64,000 nt of DNA from Sphingomonas sp. C3-2 (GTDB lineage: Bacteria > Pseudomonadota > Alphaproteobacteria > Sphingomonadales > Sphingomonadaceae). The translations under genes were made by a program, and so were the position numbers. This document shows, one piece after another, positions 17,754 through 26,369 of this stretch; the stretch's first letter is position 1; each line of letters starts with the position of its first letter. Below the pieces are notes generated by a model. That model saw only the letters and a list, made by a program, of their open reading frames with translations. It was not told the origin of the DNA and did no database searches. Where the stretch lies: the NCBI RefSeq assembly GCF_033025475.1, contig NZ_CP130322.1:3353001-3417000 (forward strand), given 5' to 3'.

Positions 17754-18645
17754 AAGCACGCGCGTCGCGCTGGAGGCGTTGGCCGCCGCACCCGACTGGC
17801 AGGTCGATGCGCTGATCACGCTGCCGCGCACACTCGCCGCGCGCCATTCCGATTTCGTCGATCTGGAACCGTTCGCTGCCGCAGCCGGCGCGCGCATGAT
17901 CGAGGCGGCGGACAGCAATGCGCCCGATGTCGTTGCTGCGGTGCGCGAGGCTGTGCCTGACATGGTGTTCGTGATCGGCTGGTCCCAGATCTGCAAGGCG
18001 CCGTTCCTCGACGCGGCCTTGGGCAATGTCATCGGCTATCATCCCGCGCCGCTCCCGCAATTGCGTGGGCGGGCGGTGCTTCCGTGGACGATCCTGCTGG
18101 GCCATACGATCACCGCGTCCACGCTCTTCTGGGTTGATGGCGGGCTCGATTCCGGGCCGATCCTCGCCCAGCGCTTTCTGCATGTCGCGCCCGACGAGAC
18201 AGCGGCCACGCTTTATGATCGCCATATTGTAGCGCTTCGTGACCTGCTTGATGAAAATCTGCCGTCGATCGCGAAAGGCTGCGCACCGCGAACCCCTCAG
18301 GATGATCGCTACGCCAGCTGGGCCGCGCGGCGTACGGCGGAGGATGGCCGCATAGACTGGCGGCGCGGGGCCGAGGATATCTGGCGGCTGATCCGTGCCG
18401 TTGGAAAACCCTATCCCGGGGCGTTCACCCATACCTCGGTGGGCAAGCTCGTCCTGTGGCAGGCCGATCTCTGGGATTGCAGCCGCCATCCCGGCGCGCT
18501 TCCGGGGCAGGTGCTGCTCCGGACCGAGCATGGGTTCGGCGTTTGCTGCGGCGACGGACGGGGCATATGGGTCAGCGACTGGCAGAGCGAAAGTGGCCGT
18601 CCGCCCGCACTTCACCGCATATTGGGGCAGGGAGGGGTGCGATGA
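17725..18645 (+). CDS. Formyltransferase-fold protein (sugar N-formyltransferase candidate)
   Basis: The 306-residue protein has the formyltransferase signature YHPAPLPQLRGRAVLPW with catalytic His106, and the downstream Asp in VDGGLDSG (D142). The usual N-x-H of methionyl-tRNA formyltransferase is G-Y-H here (G104). Subgroups of this fold in glycan loci carry such a change, so it is probably not a housekeeping Fmt. With the dehydratase and aminotransferase of the facing operon and the deacetylase next door, N-formylation of an amino sugar is the natural inference. The ATG at 17725 follows GGAGG and lies inside the previous gene. Its stop overlaps the next gene as ATGA. Confidence 0.82.
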   Translation: MRAIIVGAVESTRVALEALAAAPDWQVDALITLPRTLAARHSDFVDLEPFAAAAGARMIEAADSNAPDVVAAVREAVPDMVFVIGWSQICKAPFLDAALGNVIGYHPAPLPQLRGRAVLPWTILLGHTITASTLFWVDGGLDSGPILAQRFLHVAPDETAATLYDRHIVALRDLLDENLPSIAKGCAPRTPQDDRYASWAARRTAEDGRIDWRRGAEDIWRLIRAVGKPYPGAFTHTSVGKLVLWQADLWDCSRHPGALPGQVLLRTEHGFGVCCGDGRGIWVSDWQSESGRPPALHRILGQGGVR

Positions 18646-19325
18646 CCGGTTGGGAGGGGATTGACCGCGCCATGGTCGTGGCCCCGCATCCCGATGACGA
18701 GGTGTTAGGCTGCGGCGGCACGATCGCCCGGCTGGCGGCGCAGGGCGTACGTGTCGATGTCGTCATCGCAACAAAGGGGCGCGTTGCCGATTTCGGCGCA
18801 GAGCGCGTGGCTGCCGTCGAGGCGGAGGCTGGGGCCGCCCATGCCCGGCTGGGGGTAGCGGAAACCCATTGGCTCGATTTCCCGGCGGCGCGGCTCGATG
18901 GGGAGCCGCATGCCGCCATGAACCAGGCGCTTGGCGCGCTGGTCGCCGCGCTCCGTCCACAACTGCTCTTCATTCCCTTTGTCGGCGACGTCCATCTCGA
19001 TCATCAACTGGTGTTCCTGTCGTCGCTCGTCGCCGCGCGGCCGCGCGGGACGGATAGTCCCGCTGCGATCTACGCCTATGAGACGCTGTCCGAAACCAAC
19101 TGGAACGCGCCTTATCTGTCGCCTGCTTTCGCGCCCAATATCTTTGTCGATATTAGCGATTTTCTCGCGGCAAAGCTCGATGCCTTTCGTCTCTTCCGGT
19201 CGCAGGTCCAGCCCTTCCCGCATGAGCGCTCGCCCGAGGCGGTCGAGGCGCTGGCACGTTTGCGCGGGGCAACGGTGTGTCGGCACGCCGCCGAAGCGTT
19301 CGTGCTGGTGAGGGAGGTGTTATGA
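18642..19325 (+). CDS. PIG-L family N-deacetylase
   Basis: The 227-residue protein has the zinc-binding signature VVAPHPDDEVLGCGG (H16, D18, D19) and the later HLDH (H118, H121), both standard for PIG-L/LmbE deacetylases. These remove N-acetyl groups from GlcNAc-type sugars, often lipid- or nucleotide-linked. It sits between a formyltransferase and an ATP-grasp ligase and shares ATGA overlaps with both. A free amine made here could then be formylated or acylated by its neighbours. Confidence 0.9.
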   Translation: MTGWEGIDRAMVVAPHPDDEVLGCGGTIARLAAQGVRVDVVIATKGRVADFGAERVAAVEAEAGAAHARLGVAETHWLDFPAARLDGEPHAAMNQALGALVAALRPQLLFIPFVGDVHLDHQLVFLSSLVAARPRGTDSPAAIYAYETLSETNWNAPYLSPAFAPNIFVDISDFLAAKLDAFRLFRSQVQPFPHERSPEAVEALARLRGATVCRHAAEAFVLVREVL

Positions 19326-20323
19326 AACCTGAAATGCTGTGTCAGCGGAGCGATCTGCCGCTTCGGATGATGATCACCTCGGCCGGCCGCCGAGTCGGGC
19401 TGCTCAACAGCTTCCGCAATTCGGCGGCGGAATTGGGCCTGCCGCTCGAAATCCTCGCTTGCGATTGCAATGTCGCGATGAGCTCGGCCTGTCATGAGGC
19501 GGATCTCCGCTTTGCCGTGCCCCCGGCGTCAGATCCTAGCTATGTCGAGGCGCTTCTGGATATTTGCCGCACGCACGGCGTCGCGCTGCTGGTGCCTACT
19601 ATAGATCCCGAATTGCAACCGTTGGCTGACGCGGATCAGCGCTTTGCCGAAATCGGCACATATGTGTCAGTCAGCGCGCCGGCACTTGTGGCCATCGCGC
19701 GCGACAAGCTGGAAACGGCCCGGTTCCTCGCCGCCGTCGATGTTTCAGCGCCGCGTTCGGCAACACCTCAGGATATTCTGGATGAGCCCGAAGGTTGGGC
19801 GTGGCCGCTGCTCGCCAAGCCGAGCCATGGAAGTTCCGGCCGTGCAGTCCAGCGTGTCGTCGATCTCGATGCCGTCCGACATCTTCCCACTGACGAGGAC
19901 TTTGTCGTTCAGGAGTTTCTCGAAGGGCGGGAGCACACCGTCAATCTCTATTTCGATCGGTGTGGTCATATGCGCTGCGCCATCCCGCATGAGCGACTTC
20001 AGATCCGCAGCGGCGAGGTCGAAAAGGGCATCACCTGCCATGTGCCCGCGCTCGAGGAAATCGCCGAAAAACTAGCGCGGGCCTTGCCGTCTCCGCGCGG
20101 AGCCTTGTGTTTCCAGGCTATGGTGCGGGCCGATGGCTCGGCATCGGTGTTTGAAATCAATGCGCGGTTCGGTGGCGGCTATCCGCTGGCGCACCGCGCT
20201 GGCGGCCATTTCACCCGCTGGTTGCTCGAGGAAGTCTCGGGGCGCACGGCAAGCGCGAATAATGGGTGGCAAGAGGGGGTGCTGATGCTTCGCTATGACG
20301 CCGCATTCTTTGTAACGCCATGA
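19322..20323 (+). CDS. ATP-grasp ligase
   Basis: The 333-residue protein has an N-terminal Rossmann-like domain (MMITSAGRRVGLLNSF). An ATP-grasp core follows, with the glycine-rich loop LLAKPSHGSSGRAVQ, the VVQEFLEGREHTVNLYFD strand, and the Mg-ATP ligands in VFEINARFGGGYPL. ATP-grasp enzymes join a carboxylate to an amine through an acyl phosphate. Here the partner may be an amino sugar freed by the PIG-L protein, but the substrate is unknown. It resembles the carbamoyl-phosphate-synthase-like stand-alone ATP-grasp proteins found in glycan loci. ATGA overlaps on both sides. Confidence 0.87.
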   Translation: MKPEMLCQRSDLPLRMMITSAGRRVGLLNSFRNSAAELGLPLEILACDCNVAMSSACHEADLRFAVPPASDPSYVEALLDICRTHGVALLVPTIDPELQPLADADQRFAEIGTYVSVSAPALVAIARDKLETARFLAAVDVSAPRSATPQDILDEPEGWAWPLLAKPSHGSSGRAVQRVVDLDAVRHLPTDEDFVVQEFLEGREHTVNLYFDRCGHMRCAIPHERLQIRSGEVEKGITCHVPALEEIAEKLARALPSPRGALCFQAMVRADGSASVFEINARFGGGYPLAHRAGGHFTRWLLEEVSGRTASANNGWQEGVLMLRYDAAFFVTP

Positions 20324-21015
20324 ACAGGACGCGCCGGCTCATCGTCTTCGATCTCGACGACACGCTCTATCTCGAGCGGGATTATGCGCAAAGCGGCTTT
20401 CGCGCGGTCGGGCGCTGGCTCGAAGACAGCATCGGCCCAAACCCCTTCGCCGATCTCGCCTGGAGGCAGTTTTGCATGGGCCGCCGCAACGACATCTTCG
20501 ACGCGGTACTCGAAGAGATGGATATCCGGGCCAACGGGGCGCTCATTCGCCAGCTCGTTTCGGTCTATCGACACCACCATCCCGATATCCATCTCGCCCC
20601 CGACGCCGCGCGGCTGCTCGGCACGCATCCGCCTGAAGGCACGCGCTATGCGCTCATTACCGACGGTTTTCTGGCGGCGCAGACGCGCAAGCTCAGGGCG
20701 CTGGGCCTCTCGGAAATGGGGCTCTGGCCGCTGATCTGCACCGATATTTGGGGGCGGGTATATTGGAAGCCCCATGCGCGCGCCTTTGAATGCGTGCAGG
20801 CAATGCACGGACTGCCGTCACACGCGATCACCTATGTGGCTGATAATGCGACCAAGGATTTCATCGCGCCGCGTCGTTTGGGCTGGAATACCGTGGAATT
20901 GCTGCGTCCCGAACGCGTCAGGGCCAACGAGGATATGCCATCGGGGGAAGGGGCCGATCGTTCGGTTGTCAGCCTCGATGCGCTGGAAGAGCGCCATTTT
21001 CACTCACTCGGCTAG
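20320..21015 (+). CDS. HAD-family hydrolase (phosphatase)
   Basis: The 231-residue protein has all four HAD motifs: FDLDDT (nucleophile D11, acid D13), the ALITDG Thr, the Lys in YWKPHARAF and the acidic loop VADNATKD. A helical cap of about 75 residues follows the first motif (C1-type cap). It probably dephosphorylates a small molecule linked to the cassette. It overlaps the ATP-grasp gene by 4 nt and is the last gene of the coupled operon. After its stop the DNA becomes AT-rich. Confidence 0.88.
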   Translation: MNRTRRLIVFDLDDTLYLERDYAQSGFRAVGRWLEDSIGPNPFADLAWRQFCMGRRNDIFDAVLEEMDIRANGALIRQLVSVYRHHHPDIHLAPDAARLLGTHPPEGTRYALITDGFLAAQTRKLRALGLSEMGLWPLICTDIWGRVYWKPHARAFECVQAMHGLPSHAITYVADNATKDFIAPRRLGWNTVELLRPERVRANEDMPSGEGADRSVVSLDALEERHFHSLG

Positions 21016-21326
21016 TATACGTAAAATTTCCATTCGCGTCAGAACCACGCCCGAGTTATAAAAATCGGGTTAACAAAATGTTGACCTTGTCACAGGAACT
21101 GGGCGGCATTTGTTCAACCTGCTGAAAATTCCGGTTCTGGCCGTAATTATCAGATAACTTACACAAGTGTTCATAGATTATTTTTTTAAAATAAAAACGA
21201 AAATACTTGTGTCTAAAGTATAGTATATTTTTGATGTAGGCCGTTAGTCATGGTCGTGGGAATTATAATTCTAATGGTCGCGTGATCCGAATGGCGCCAA
21301 CGGGCGGCGCAACTGGAGGAAATATT
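21016..21326. promoter_or_regulatory. AT-rich upstream region of the LuxR-type regulator with paired inverted motifs
   Basis: This 311-bp gap is far richer in A+T than its surroundings, with a T7 run near 21182-21188. It contains ACTT-N4-AAGT at 21158-21169. The octamer ACACAAGT (21162-21169) has an exact inverse ACTTGTGT at 21206-21213. TATAGT/TATATT-like -10 candidates lie near 21221-21231. No gene is seen. It probably holds the promoter and operator of the regulator gene at 21327. Confidence 0.55.
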
Positions 21327-22007
21327 ATGCGCGAGAATATTCAGGTTTCCATCCTGGGGCGAAACGAAATCGTACGCGAAGGACTTCGCAGAATTCTTAC
21401 CGAACAATCCTTTCATGTGCGTGCAGTGGTTCCCGATCCCGATGAATTGGGGGAAGAAAACAGTCAGGATGAAGAGCATTGCCTCTTCATCGTCGATTCC
21501 GCTTCCGACAGCGATGGACTCGATGCCTGCCGGCGCTTGCGAGAGCGGTTCCCGGATGGTCGCGTCGTTCTGATGGCGGACGATTATCGTCTCGATACCA
21601 TTGCGCGCGCTTTCGATGCCGGTGCGCATGGCTATCTCGTCAAGGCGATTTCGTGCGAACCGCTCGCCGGCGCGCTCGAACTGGTCGCGCTGGGTGAAAA
21701 GGTGGTGCCCACGCAGATCGTTGACTCGCTCGCCAATCTCCGCTGGCGGCCGCATAGTGGCGATTGGGAAAGCAGCCGTGCTGCGGCCAATTTGTCCGAT
21801 CGCGAAATCGAGATATTGCAATGCCTTGTACATGGTGAAGCGAACAAGATCATCGCCCGCCGTCTGGATATCACCGAGGCGACGGTGAAGGTTCATATCA
21901 AGGCGATCCTGCGCAAGCTGCACGTTCTCAATCGCACCCAGGCGGCTATCTGGGCGGTGCTCCGGGGGCTCAACGATCAGGAACCCGCTTCGGCTGCCTG
22001 TCACTGA
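21327..22007 (+). CDS. LuxR-family regulator with degenerate receiver domain
   Basis: The 226-residue protein has an N-terminal receiver-like domain and a C-terminal NarL/LuxR helix-turn-helix (LSDREIEILQCLVHGEANKIIARRLDITEATVKVHIKAIL). In the receiver, the N-terminal acidic pair that binds Mg is missing (ILGRNEIVREG instead of DDHxxxREG). The phospho-acceptor region reads LFIVDSAS, and the conserved Lys is present (GYLVKAIS). It may therefore work without normal phosphorylation. ATG 21327 has GGAGGAAATATT directly upstream; an earlier ATG at 21282 does not. It sits alone between two polysaccharide operons and plausibly controls them. A hairpin follows at 22033. Confidence 0.88.
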   Translation: MRENIQVSILGRNEIVREGLRRILTEQSFHVRAVVPDPDELGEENSQDEEHCLFIVDSASDSDGLDACRRLRERFPDGRVVLMADDYRLDTIARAFDAGAHGYLVKAISCEPLAGALELVALGEKVVPTQIVDSLANLRWRPHSGDWESSRAAANLSDREIEILQCLVHGEANKIIARRLDITEATVKVHIKAILRKLHVLNRTQAAIWAVLRGLNDQEPASAACH

Positions 22008-22032
22008 CGGCTGATCCGGTTCGGATATGCGC

Positions 22033-22065
22033 GAAAGGGTGGTCCCGAACAGGGGCCACCCTTTC
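22033..22065 (+). terminator. Terminator-like hairpin after the LuxR-type gene
   Basis: A 14-bp stem (22033-22046 with 22052-22065, one mismatch) with a 5-nt loop lies 25 bp after the stop and is followed by the T-rich CTTTG. Confidence 0.65.
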
Positions 22066-22265
22066 CTTTGTCCAAAGCGCATGATTTCGCATCGGTGGGG
22101 GTAGGCGCGGCGCAAAGGAAGTGTGCGCTATCCCTTGGGCGTTATCACGATGCTCACTGGCCATGAACTTCCCCGGAACAATAGAATGAAGGCCTCCTTA
22201 TCGGGCGCGCGGCGTGGAGTTGCCGCAGGGATTCATTGTGTCACGACAACAGCCAAGGGGGCGTT

Positions 22266-24635
22266 ATGGCAAGCCGCGCACTGAAGCAGTTCGATGGACG
22301 GGGACTTGTGGGGCAACCCATTCCCCGCGAAGCGCCACCGCCACCGCACACTCCTCCGGGCGCCGCCTATATCGGCCTTGTCGAACTGATGCGGATCTTG
22401 AAGCGGCGCGGGCGGCTGGTGCTGGCGACCATTGCGGTGGTGATGGCGCTCACCATCCTCGCGCTGATGATGGCGACGCCCGTCTACAAATCGTCTGCGG
22501 TGATGCTGGTCGAACCCACCAGCGATCCGGTCGCGCAGTCGGGCACCCCGGTCGTCGCGAAACCCGATGAAGAGCTCCGGATCGCGACGCGGATGGAATT
22601 GCTGCAATCGCGGGCGCTGGCCCGGCGTATCGCGCGTAACATGCGGCTGGCCGAGGATCCCGAATTCGCTGTGGGCCGCGATGAAAATCCCGGGATCGTA
22701 CGGCGCCTGATTGCGCTGGTGCGGCCCGACAAGAATAGCGGCGACCCCGAATATACCGGTGGGATGAGCGCGAAGGATATTCAGCAGGCGAGCGATCAGG
22801 CCGAGATGGAAGCCGTCACTTCGCGGCTGATGGATCGGATCACGGTCGAACGAGTGCAGAAGTCCCATCTGGTAAGCATCACGGCGGAATCGCAAAACCC
22901 CTATAAGGCTTCGCTGCTCGCAAACCGGCTGGCCGAAACCTATATCAAGGGTCAGGTGGTCGAGCAGGGCGATGCCTATAAGGCGCAGGTTTCCGGCCTC
23001 CGCCAGCGGGTTGAGCAATTGCGTGAACGCGTGAACCTCGCGGATCAAGCGGTGATCGATTATCGCCGTTCGAATAATTTGTTCGCCTCGCGCTCCGAAG
23101 AGATGAACACCGCCATGTATGCGCGCCTGTCCGGCGCGCTCGCTGAGGCGCGTGCCGCCAGTGCGCAAAGTTCCGCGCGCGCCAGCGGGATGAGCGGATC
23201 GGCCGCGTTGCTCGCTTCGTCGCCGCTGCTCAGCGAGTTGAAGGGCCAGGAGGCACTGCTCGGCAAGCGCATGGCCGAATTGTCGAGCTTCTACGGCCCC
23301 GGCCATCCGGACATGGTCAACGCCAAGGCGCAGCTGGACGATGTTCAGAAGCGCATCGCCGCCGAAACCGGGCGCGCGCAGGCGGCGGTCGGGCGCGAAG
23401 CCGCAATCGCCAGCGGCGCGGTCGGCGCAAGCGTCGGCACGCTCGCCTCCGAACTCGGCGCGCTGCGCAGCGCCAATAGCCATGAAGTCGCGGCGTCGGT
23501 TGGGCTGCGTGAACTCGAACGCGAGGCGGAAACGAGCAACGCGCTCTATGTGTCGCTCATGGCACAGCTCAAGGAAGTCGGCGGGCGCGGCGCAAACGAC
23601 AAGCCCGATGCACGGATCGTCTCACGCGCGCCGATCCCCGACAGCCCCGCCTATCCCGAAGTGAAGCGGACGCTGGTGATCGCGTTCATCGGGGCGCTTG
23701 CGCTGGCCGCGATCCTCGCCTTTGTTGTCGAAAATCTCGACAACCGGGTGCGCACGGCCGATCAGGTCGATCGCCTGCTTGGCCTCCCCACGCTTGCGAT
23801 GATCCCCGACGTGTCGGATCAACTGGCCTTCCGCCAGCCGCACGAGATTATTCAGCATGAACCGCGCTCGGTATTCGCGGAGTCCGTTCGAAATCTCTAT
23901 ATCGAGCTGCTCGCGCAGTTCGATCAGCCGGGCTCGAAGGTGGTGGTCGTCACGTCCCCGCTTGCCAATGAGGGTAAGTCGACGGTCGCCAACAGTCTCG
24001 CCGCCGCCGCCACCACGCTGGGGCATTCGGCGGTCATGCTTGATGTCGATCTGCGCAAACCCGCAGTATACGATGCACTGATCGGTGAGGAAGGGACGTC
24101 GCACGCTGCGGGCCACGCCGATATCGTCGCCTATCTCAATGATCGCGCGCGGCTCGATCAACTGATCGGCGCAGAGGCCGATATTGCCGATGGCGACCAC
24201 GCTTCCTTTGTCCGTATCAATGCGCACGAGGCCGCGCAGGATCCGGGCGCGCTGATTTCGTCGCCGCGCCTTGCCAAGCTGATTGCGCAGTTGCGGGAGC
24301 GTTTCGATCTGGTCGTGCTCAACGCGCCGCCCATCCTGCCGGTGCGCGATGCCAAGATTTTGGCGGGCTATGCTGATGGCGCGCTGATGGTGTTGCGTTG
24401 GGGTTCAACCCATCCCGATGCCGCGCGCGTCGCGGTCGAGCTTTTCGGCGACAAGATGATGGGCGCGGTGCTCAACCGGGTTGATTATGCCGAGCATGCC
24501 CGCCGCAATTATGGCGATGCCATCCATTATTACGCGCAATATGCGGGCCAATATCCCGAAGACGGCAAGATGCCCAAGCCCATTGGCCGCATCTTTTACC
24601 GGGCGCTTGGGCGTACGGCACCCGCCGACGCCTGA
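22266..24635 (+). CDS. Polysaccharide co-polymerase and tyrosine autokinase (Wzc/ExoP type)
   Basis: The 789-residue protein has an N-terminal Wzz domain with a first membrane helix (LVLATIAVVMALTILALMMAT), and a long periplasmic coiled-coil region (about 200-420). A second membrane helix follows (LVIAFIGALALAAILAFVV). The cytoplasmic BY-kinase domain has Walker A VTSPLANEGKSTVANSL (about 561-577) and Walker A' VMLDVDLRKP. A C-terminal tyrosine cluster (NYGDAIHYYAQYAGQY, about 745-760) is the autophosphorylation tail. It controls chain length and export with the Wza-type lipoprotein. Kinase and co-polymerase are in one chain, as in proteobacteria. ATG 22266 follows AAGGGGG. A strong terminator follows. 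Confidence 0.93.
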   Translation: MASRALKQFDGRGLVGQPIPREAPPPPHTPPGAAYIGLVELMRILKRRGRLVLATIAVVMALTILALMMATPVYKSSAVMLVEPTSDPVAQSGTPVVAKPDEELRIATRMELLQSRALARRIARNMRLAEDPEFAVGRDENPGIVRRLIALVRPDKNSGDPEYTGGMSAKDIQQASDQAEMEAVTSRLMDRITVERVQKSHLVSITAESQNPYKASLLANRLAETYIKGQVVEQGDAYKAQVSGLRQRVEQLRERVNLADQAVIDYRRSNNLFASRSEEMNTAMYARLSGALAEARAASAQSSARASGMSGSAALLASSPLLSELKGQEALLGKRMAELSSFYGPGHPDMVNAKAQLDDVQKRIAAETGRAQAAVGREAAIASGAVGASVGTLASELGALRSANSHEVAASVGLRELEREAETSNALYVSLMAQLKEVGGRGANDKPDARIVSRAPIPDSPAYPEVKRTLVIAFIGALALAAILAFVVENLDNRVRTADQVDRLLGLPTLAMIPDVSDQLAFRQPHEIIQHEPRSVFAESVRNLYIELLAQFDQPGSKVVVVTSPLANEGKSTVANSLAAAATTLGHSAVMLDVDLRKPAVYDALIGEEGTSHAAGHADIVAYLNDRARLDQLIGAEADIADGDHASFVRINAHEAAQDPGALISSPRLAKLIAQLRERFDLVVLNAPPILPVRDAKILAGYADGALMVLRWGSTHPDAARVAVELFGDKMMGAVLNRVDYAEHARRNYGDAIHYYAQYAGQYPEDGKMPKPIGRIFYRALGRTAPADA

Positions 24636-24650
24636 AGGCTGGTTGATCGC

Positions 24651-24686
24651 GGGCCGGTCGCGCAAAGGCGCGGCCGGCCCTTTTTT
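24651..24686 (+). terminator. Rho-independent terminator after the Wzc-type gene
   Basis: A 13-bp GC-rich stem (24651-24663 with 24668-24680, one mismatch) has a 4-nt loop and is followed by T6 at 24681-24686. It lies between convergent genes, 15 bp from the Wzc-type stop and 15 bp from the flippase stop. Confidence 0.92.
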
Positions 24687-24700
24687 GTTTTCAGGGCAGG

Positions 24701-26122
24701 TCAGGCCGCATCGTGCCGGAGCGTATCGGCGCAGCGATCGGCGGCAGGGCTCTGCTCACAGGAAGACGCGGCACGTTCATCCTCACGCCGCGCCTGCGCA
24801 AGCCCGCTCTTCAGCAGGATGGAAAGGCCCAGCAACCAGACGCTGCCCAGTACGATATGCGCGATATTGGCCCCCATCGGCCCTATACGGGGGATGAGCA
24901 GCGCCGCTGTCGCGAAGAACAGCGCGATGGAAAGGACGACCAGCCCGAAAATCTGGCGCTCGCGCCCCATGGACAGCAGCGCCACGCGCGCGATCGATCC
25001 GCTCAGCACAAGCGTTACCGCCACCATCTGCACCACAAGCAGCGGGGCCGCGCCCGCAAAGGCCTTGCCCGCCACCAGCAATATGACCGGCTTGGCCACC
25101 AGCAGCGTTGCGCAGAAAAGCGCCAGCCCGGCGCTGGCAAGCAGCATTTCGGTCTGCAGCACGACATTGCGGAACGCACGGATCGCGCCGGCCTGCCACA
25201 GCCGGGCGATCTCGGGATAGGCGACAGCCTGTACCTGCGCGCCCGCCTGCTGCACTGCGCGTCCGATCCGTTTGGCAATGTGGTAAAGCCCGGCCGATGC
25301 CGGGTCGGTCAGCGCGCCGACCAGCAACACATCCAGTTGCTGCGCGCTCGACCATAGGGTGAGCGAGAAATTGGCAGACCAGGTAAAGCCCCATATCCCC
25401 GGAAAGCGTGCGCGAATGCCTTTCAGCGACGCCTTGTCGAGCCGATGGAGCCCACGGCTGCGCAATTCGCGCCAGGCGGCGAAGGCAAGCAGCAACTGGC
25501 TCAAAATCTGCGTCGTCATCCAGATGACGGCAAATGCAAAGACCCCGCCGCCCATCGCAAAGGCGATCGCGCAGCCGATCAGGCGGGCGCCTACGCCCAA
25601 AACCTGCAGATAGGCCGTCGCCCGGAATTTTCCGGCCAGCCGCAGGATCGCGACGGGCGTACCGTTGACGCGAAACAGCAGGACCAGGCTGTACGTCAGC
25701 ACCGTGGCGTAAACCGCCGGCTCCCACCCCAGCAAAAACCCTGCAATCGCGGTAACGCCAAGCGCGATCATCCATCCCGTAATGGCGGCCGCCATGTCGA
25801 GCAGCAGCCCATATTTGAACAGCGCCATCAACTCGTCACGGTGCGCCTCGTCATCAAGATCGGCGCCGTAGCGGATAAGCGGTTGCCACGTCTGGAAGTT
25901 GACGAAGGAATCGATCGCCTGCGCGCCGCTGATCACCAACGCTAATATGCCGTATTCATGCGGCCCCAGCGCACGCGCCGTGAGTGCGACGGCAAACAGC
26001 CCGATGACAAGCGTGGCGGCATTGCCCGAAAGAAGATGGCCGACATTGGCATAGCGGCGGCGAAAGGATTCGGCCGTAACCGCCTTGCGCAAGGCGCGCG
26101 CACGCCCCCTGATCTTTGTCAT
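24701..26122 (-). CDS. Polysaccharide flippase (Wzx/MATE-like, lipopolysaccharide biosynthesis protein)
   Basis: The 473-residue protein has about 12 to 14 hydrophobic helices and begins GHLLSGNAATLVIGLFAVALTARALGPHEYGILALVISG, the N-terminal pattern of polysaccharide-transport (MOP) flippases. It would move undecaprenyl-linked repeat units across the inner membrane. The C-terminal tail is short and charged. ATG 26122 is chosen because it begins just before the conserved basic stretch; an upstream ATG at 26215 would add 31 residues without family character. It is convergent with the Wzc-type gene and divergent from the methyltransferase-like gene. Confidence 0.87.
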   Translation of the reverse strand: MTKIRGRARALRKAVTAESFRRRYANVGHLLSGNAATLVIGLFAVALTARALGPHEYGILALVISGAQAIDSFVNFQTWQPLIRYGADLDDEAHRDELMALFKYGLLLDMAAAITGWMIALGVTAIAGFLLGWEPAVYATVLTYSLVLLFRVNGTPVAILRLAGKFRATAYLQVLGVGARLIGCAIAFAMGGGVFAFAVIWMTTQILSQLLLAFAAWRELRSRGLHRLDKASLKGIRARFPGIWGFTWSANFSLTLWSSAQQLDVLLVGALTDPASAGLYHIAKRIGRAVQQAGAQVQAVAYPEIARLWQAGAIRAFRNVVLQTEMLLASAGLALFCATLLVAKPVILLVAGKAFAGAAPLLVVQMVAVTLVLSGSIARVALLSMGRERQIFGLVVLSIALFFATAALLIPRIGPMGANIAHIVLGSVWLLGLSILLKSGLAQARREDERAASSCEQSPAADRCADTLRHDAA

Positions 26123-26369
26123 ATCCGATGCGCCCGTAGCTGGTGCAGGGAATTTGGTAATGCAGATCCCACAGCCATGGGCAGCATAGTGGTCCAGCCC
26201 TTGGAAAATGCGCACCGATCTCCGGTTTTACTCCGAAATTGCCTGTCGCTCCGGGGCGCTCGGGATGGTGTAATCCGCGTGTCGCCAGGACGCCGTCATG
26301 TGCTCCGCAACACAGGCGAATGGGCGCGATTGGTTCGGCCGCAGCGACAATGGGGGCAGGCTAGATCAG

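Noticed and set aside
17725-18645. Housekeeping methionyl-tRNA formyltransferase
   Set aside because: The N-x-H catalytic signature is G-Y-H, and the gene is inside a coupled glycan operon rather than next to def.
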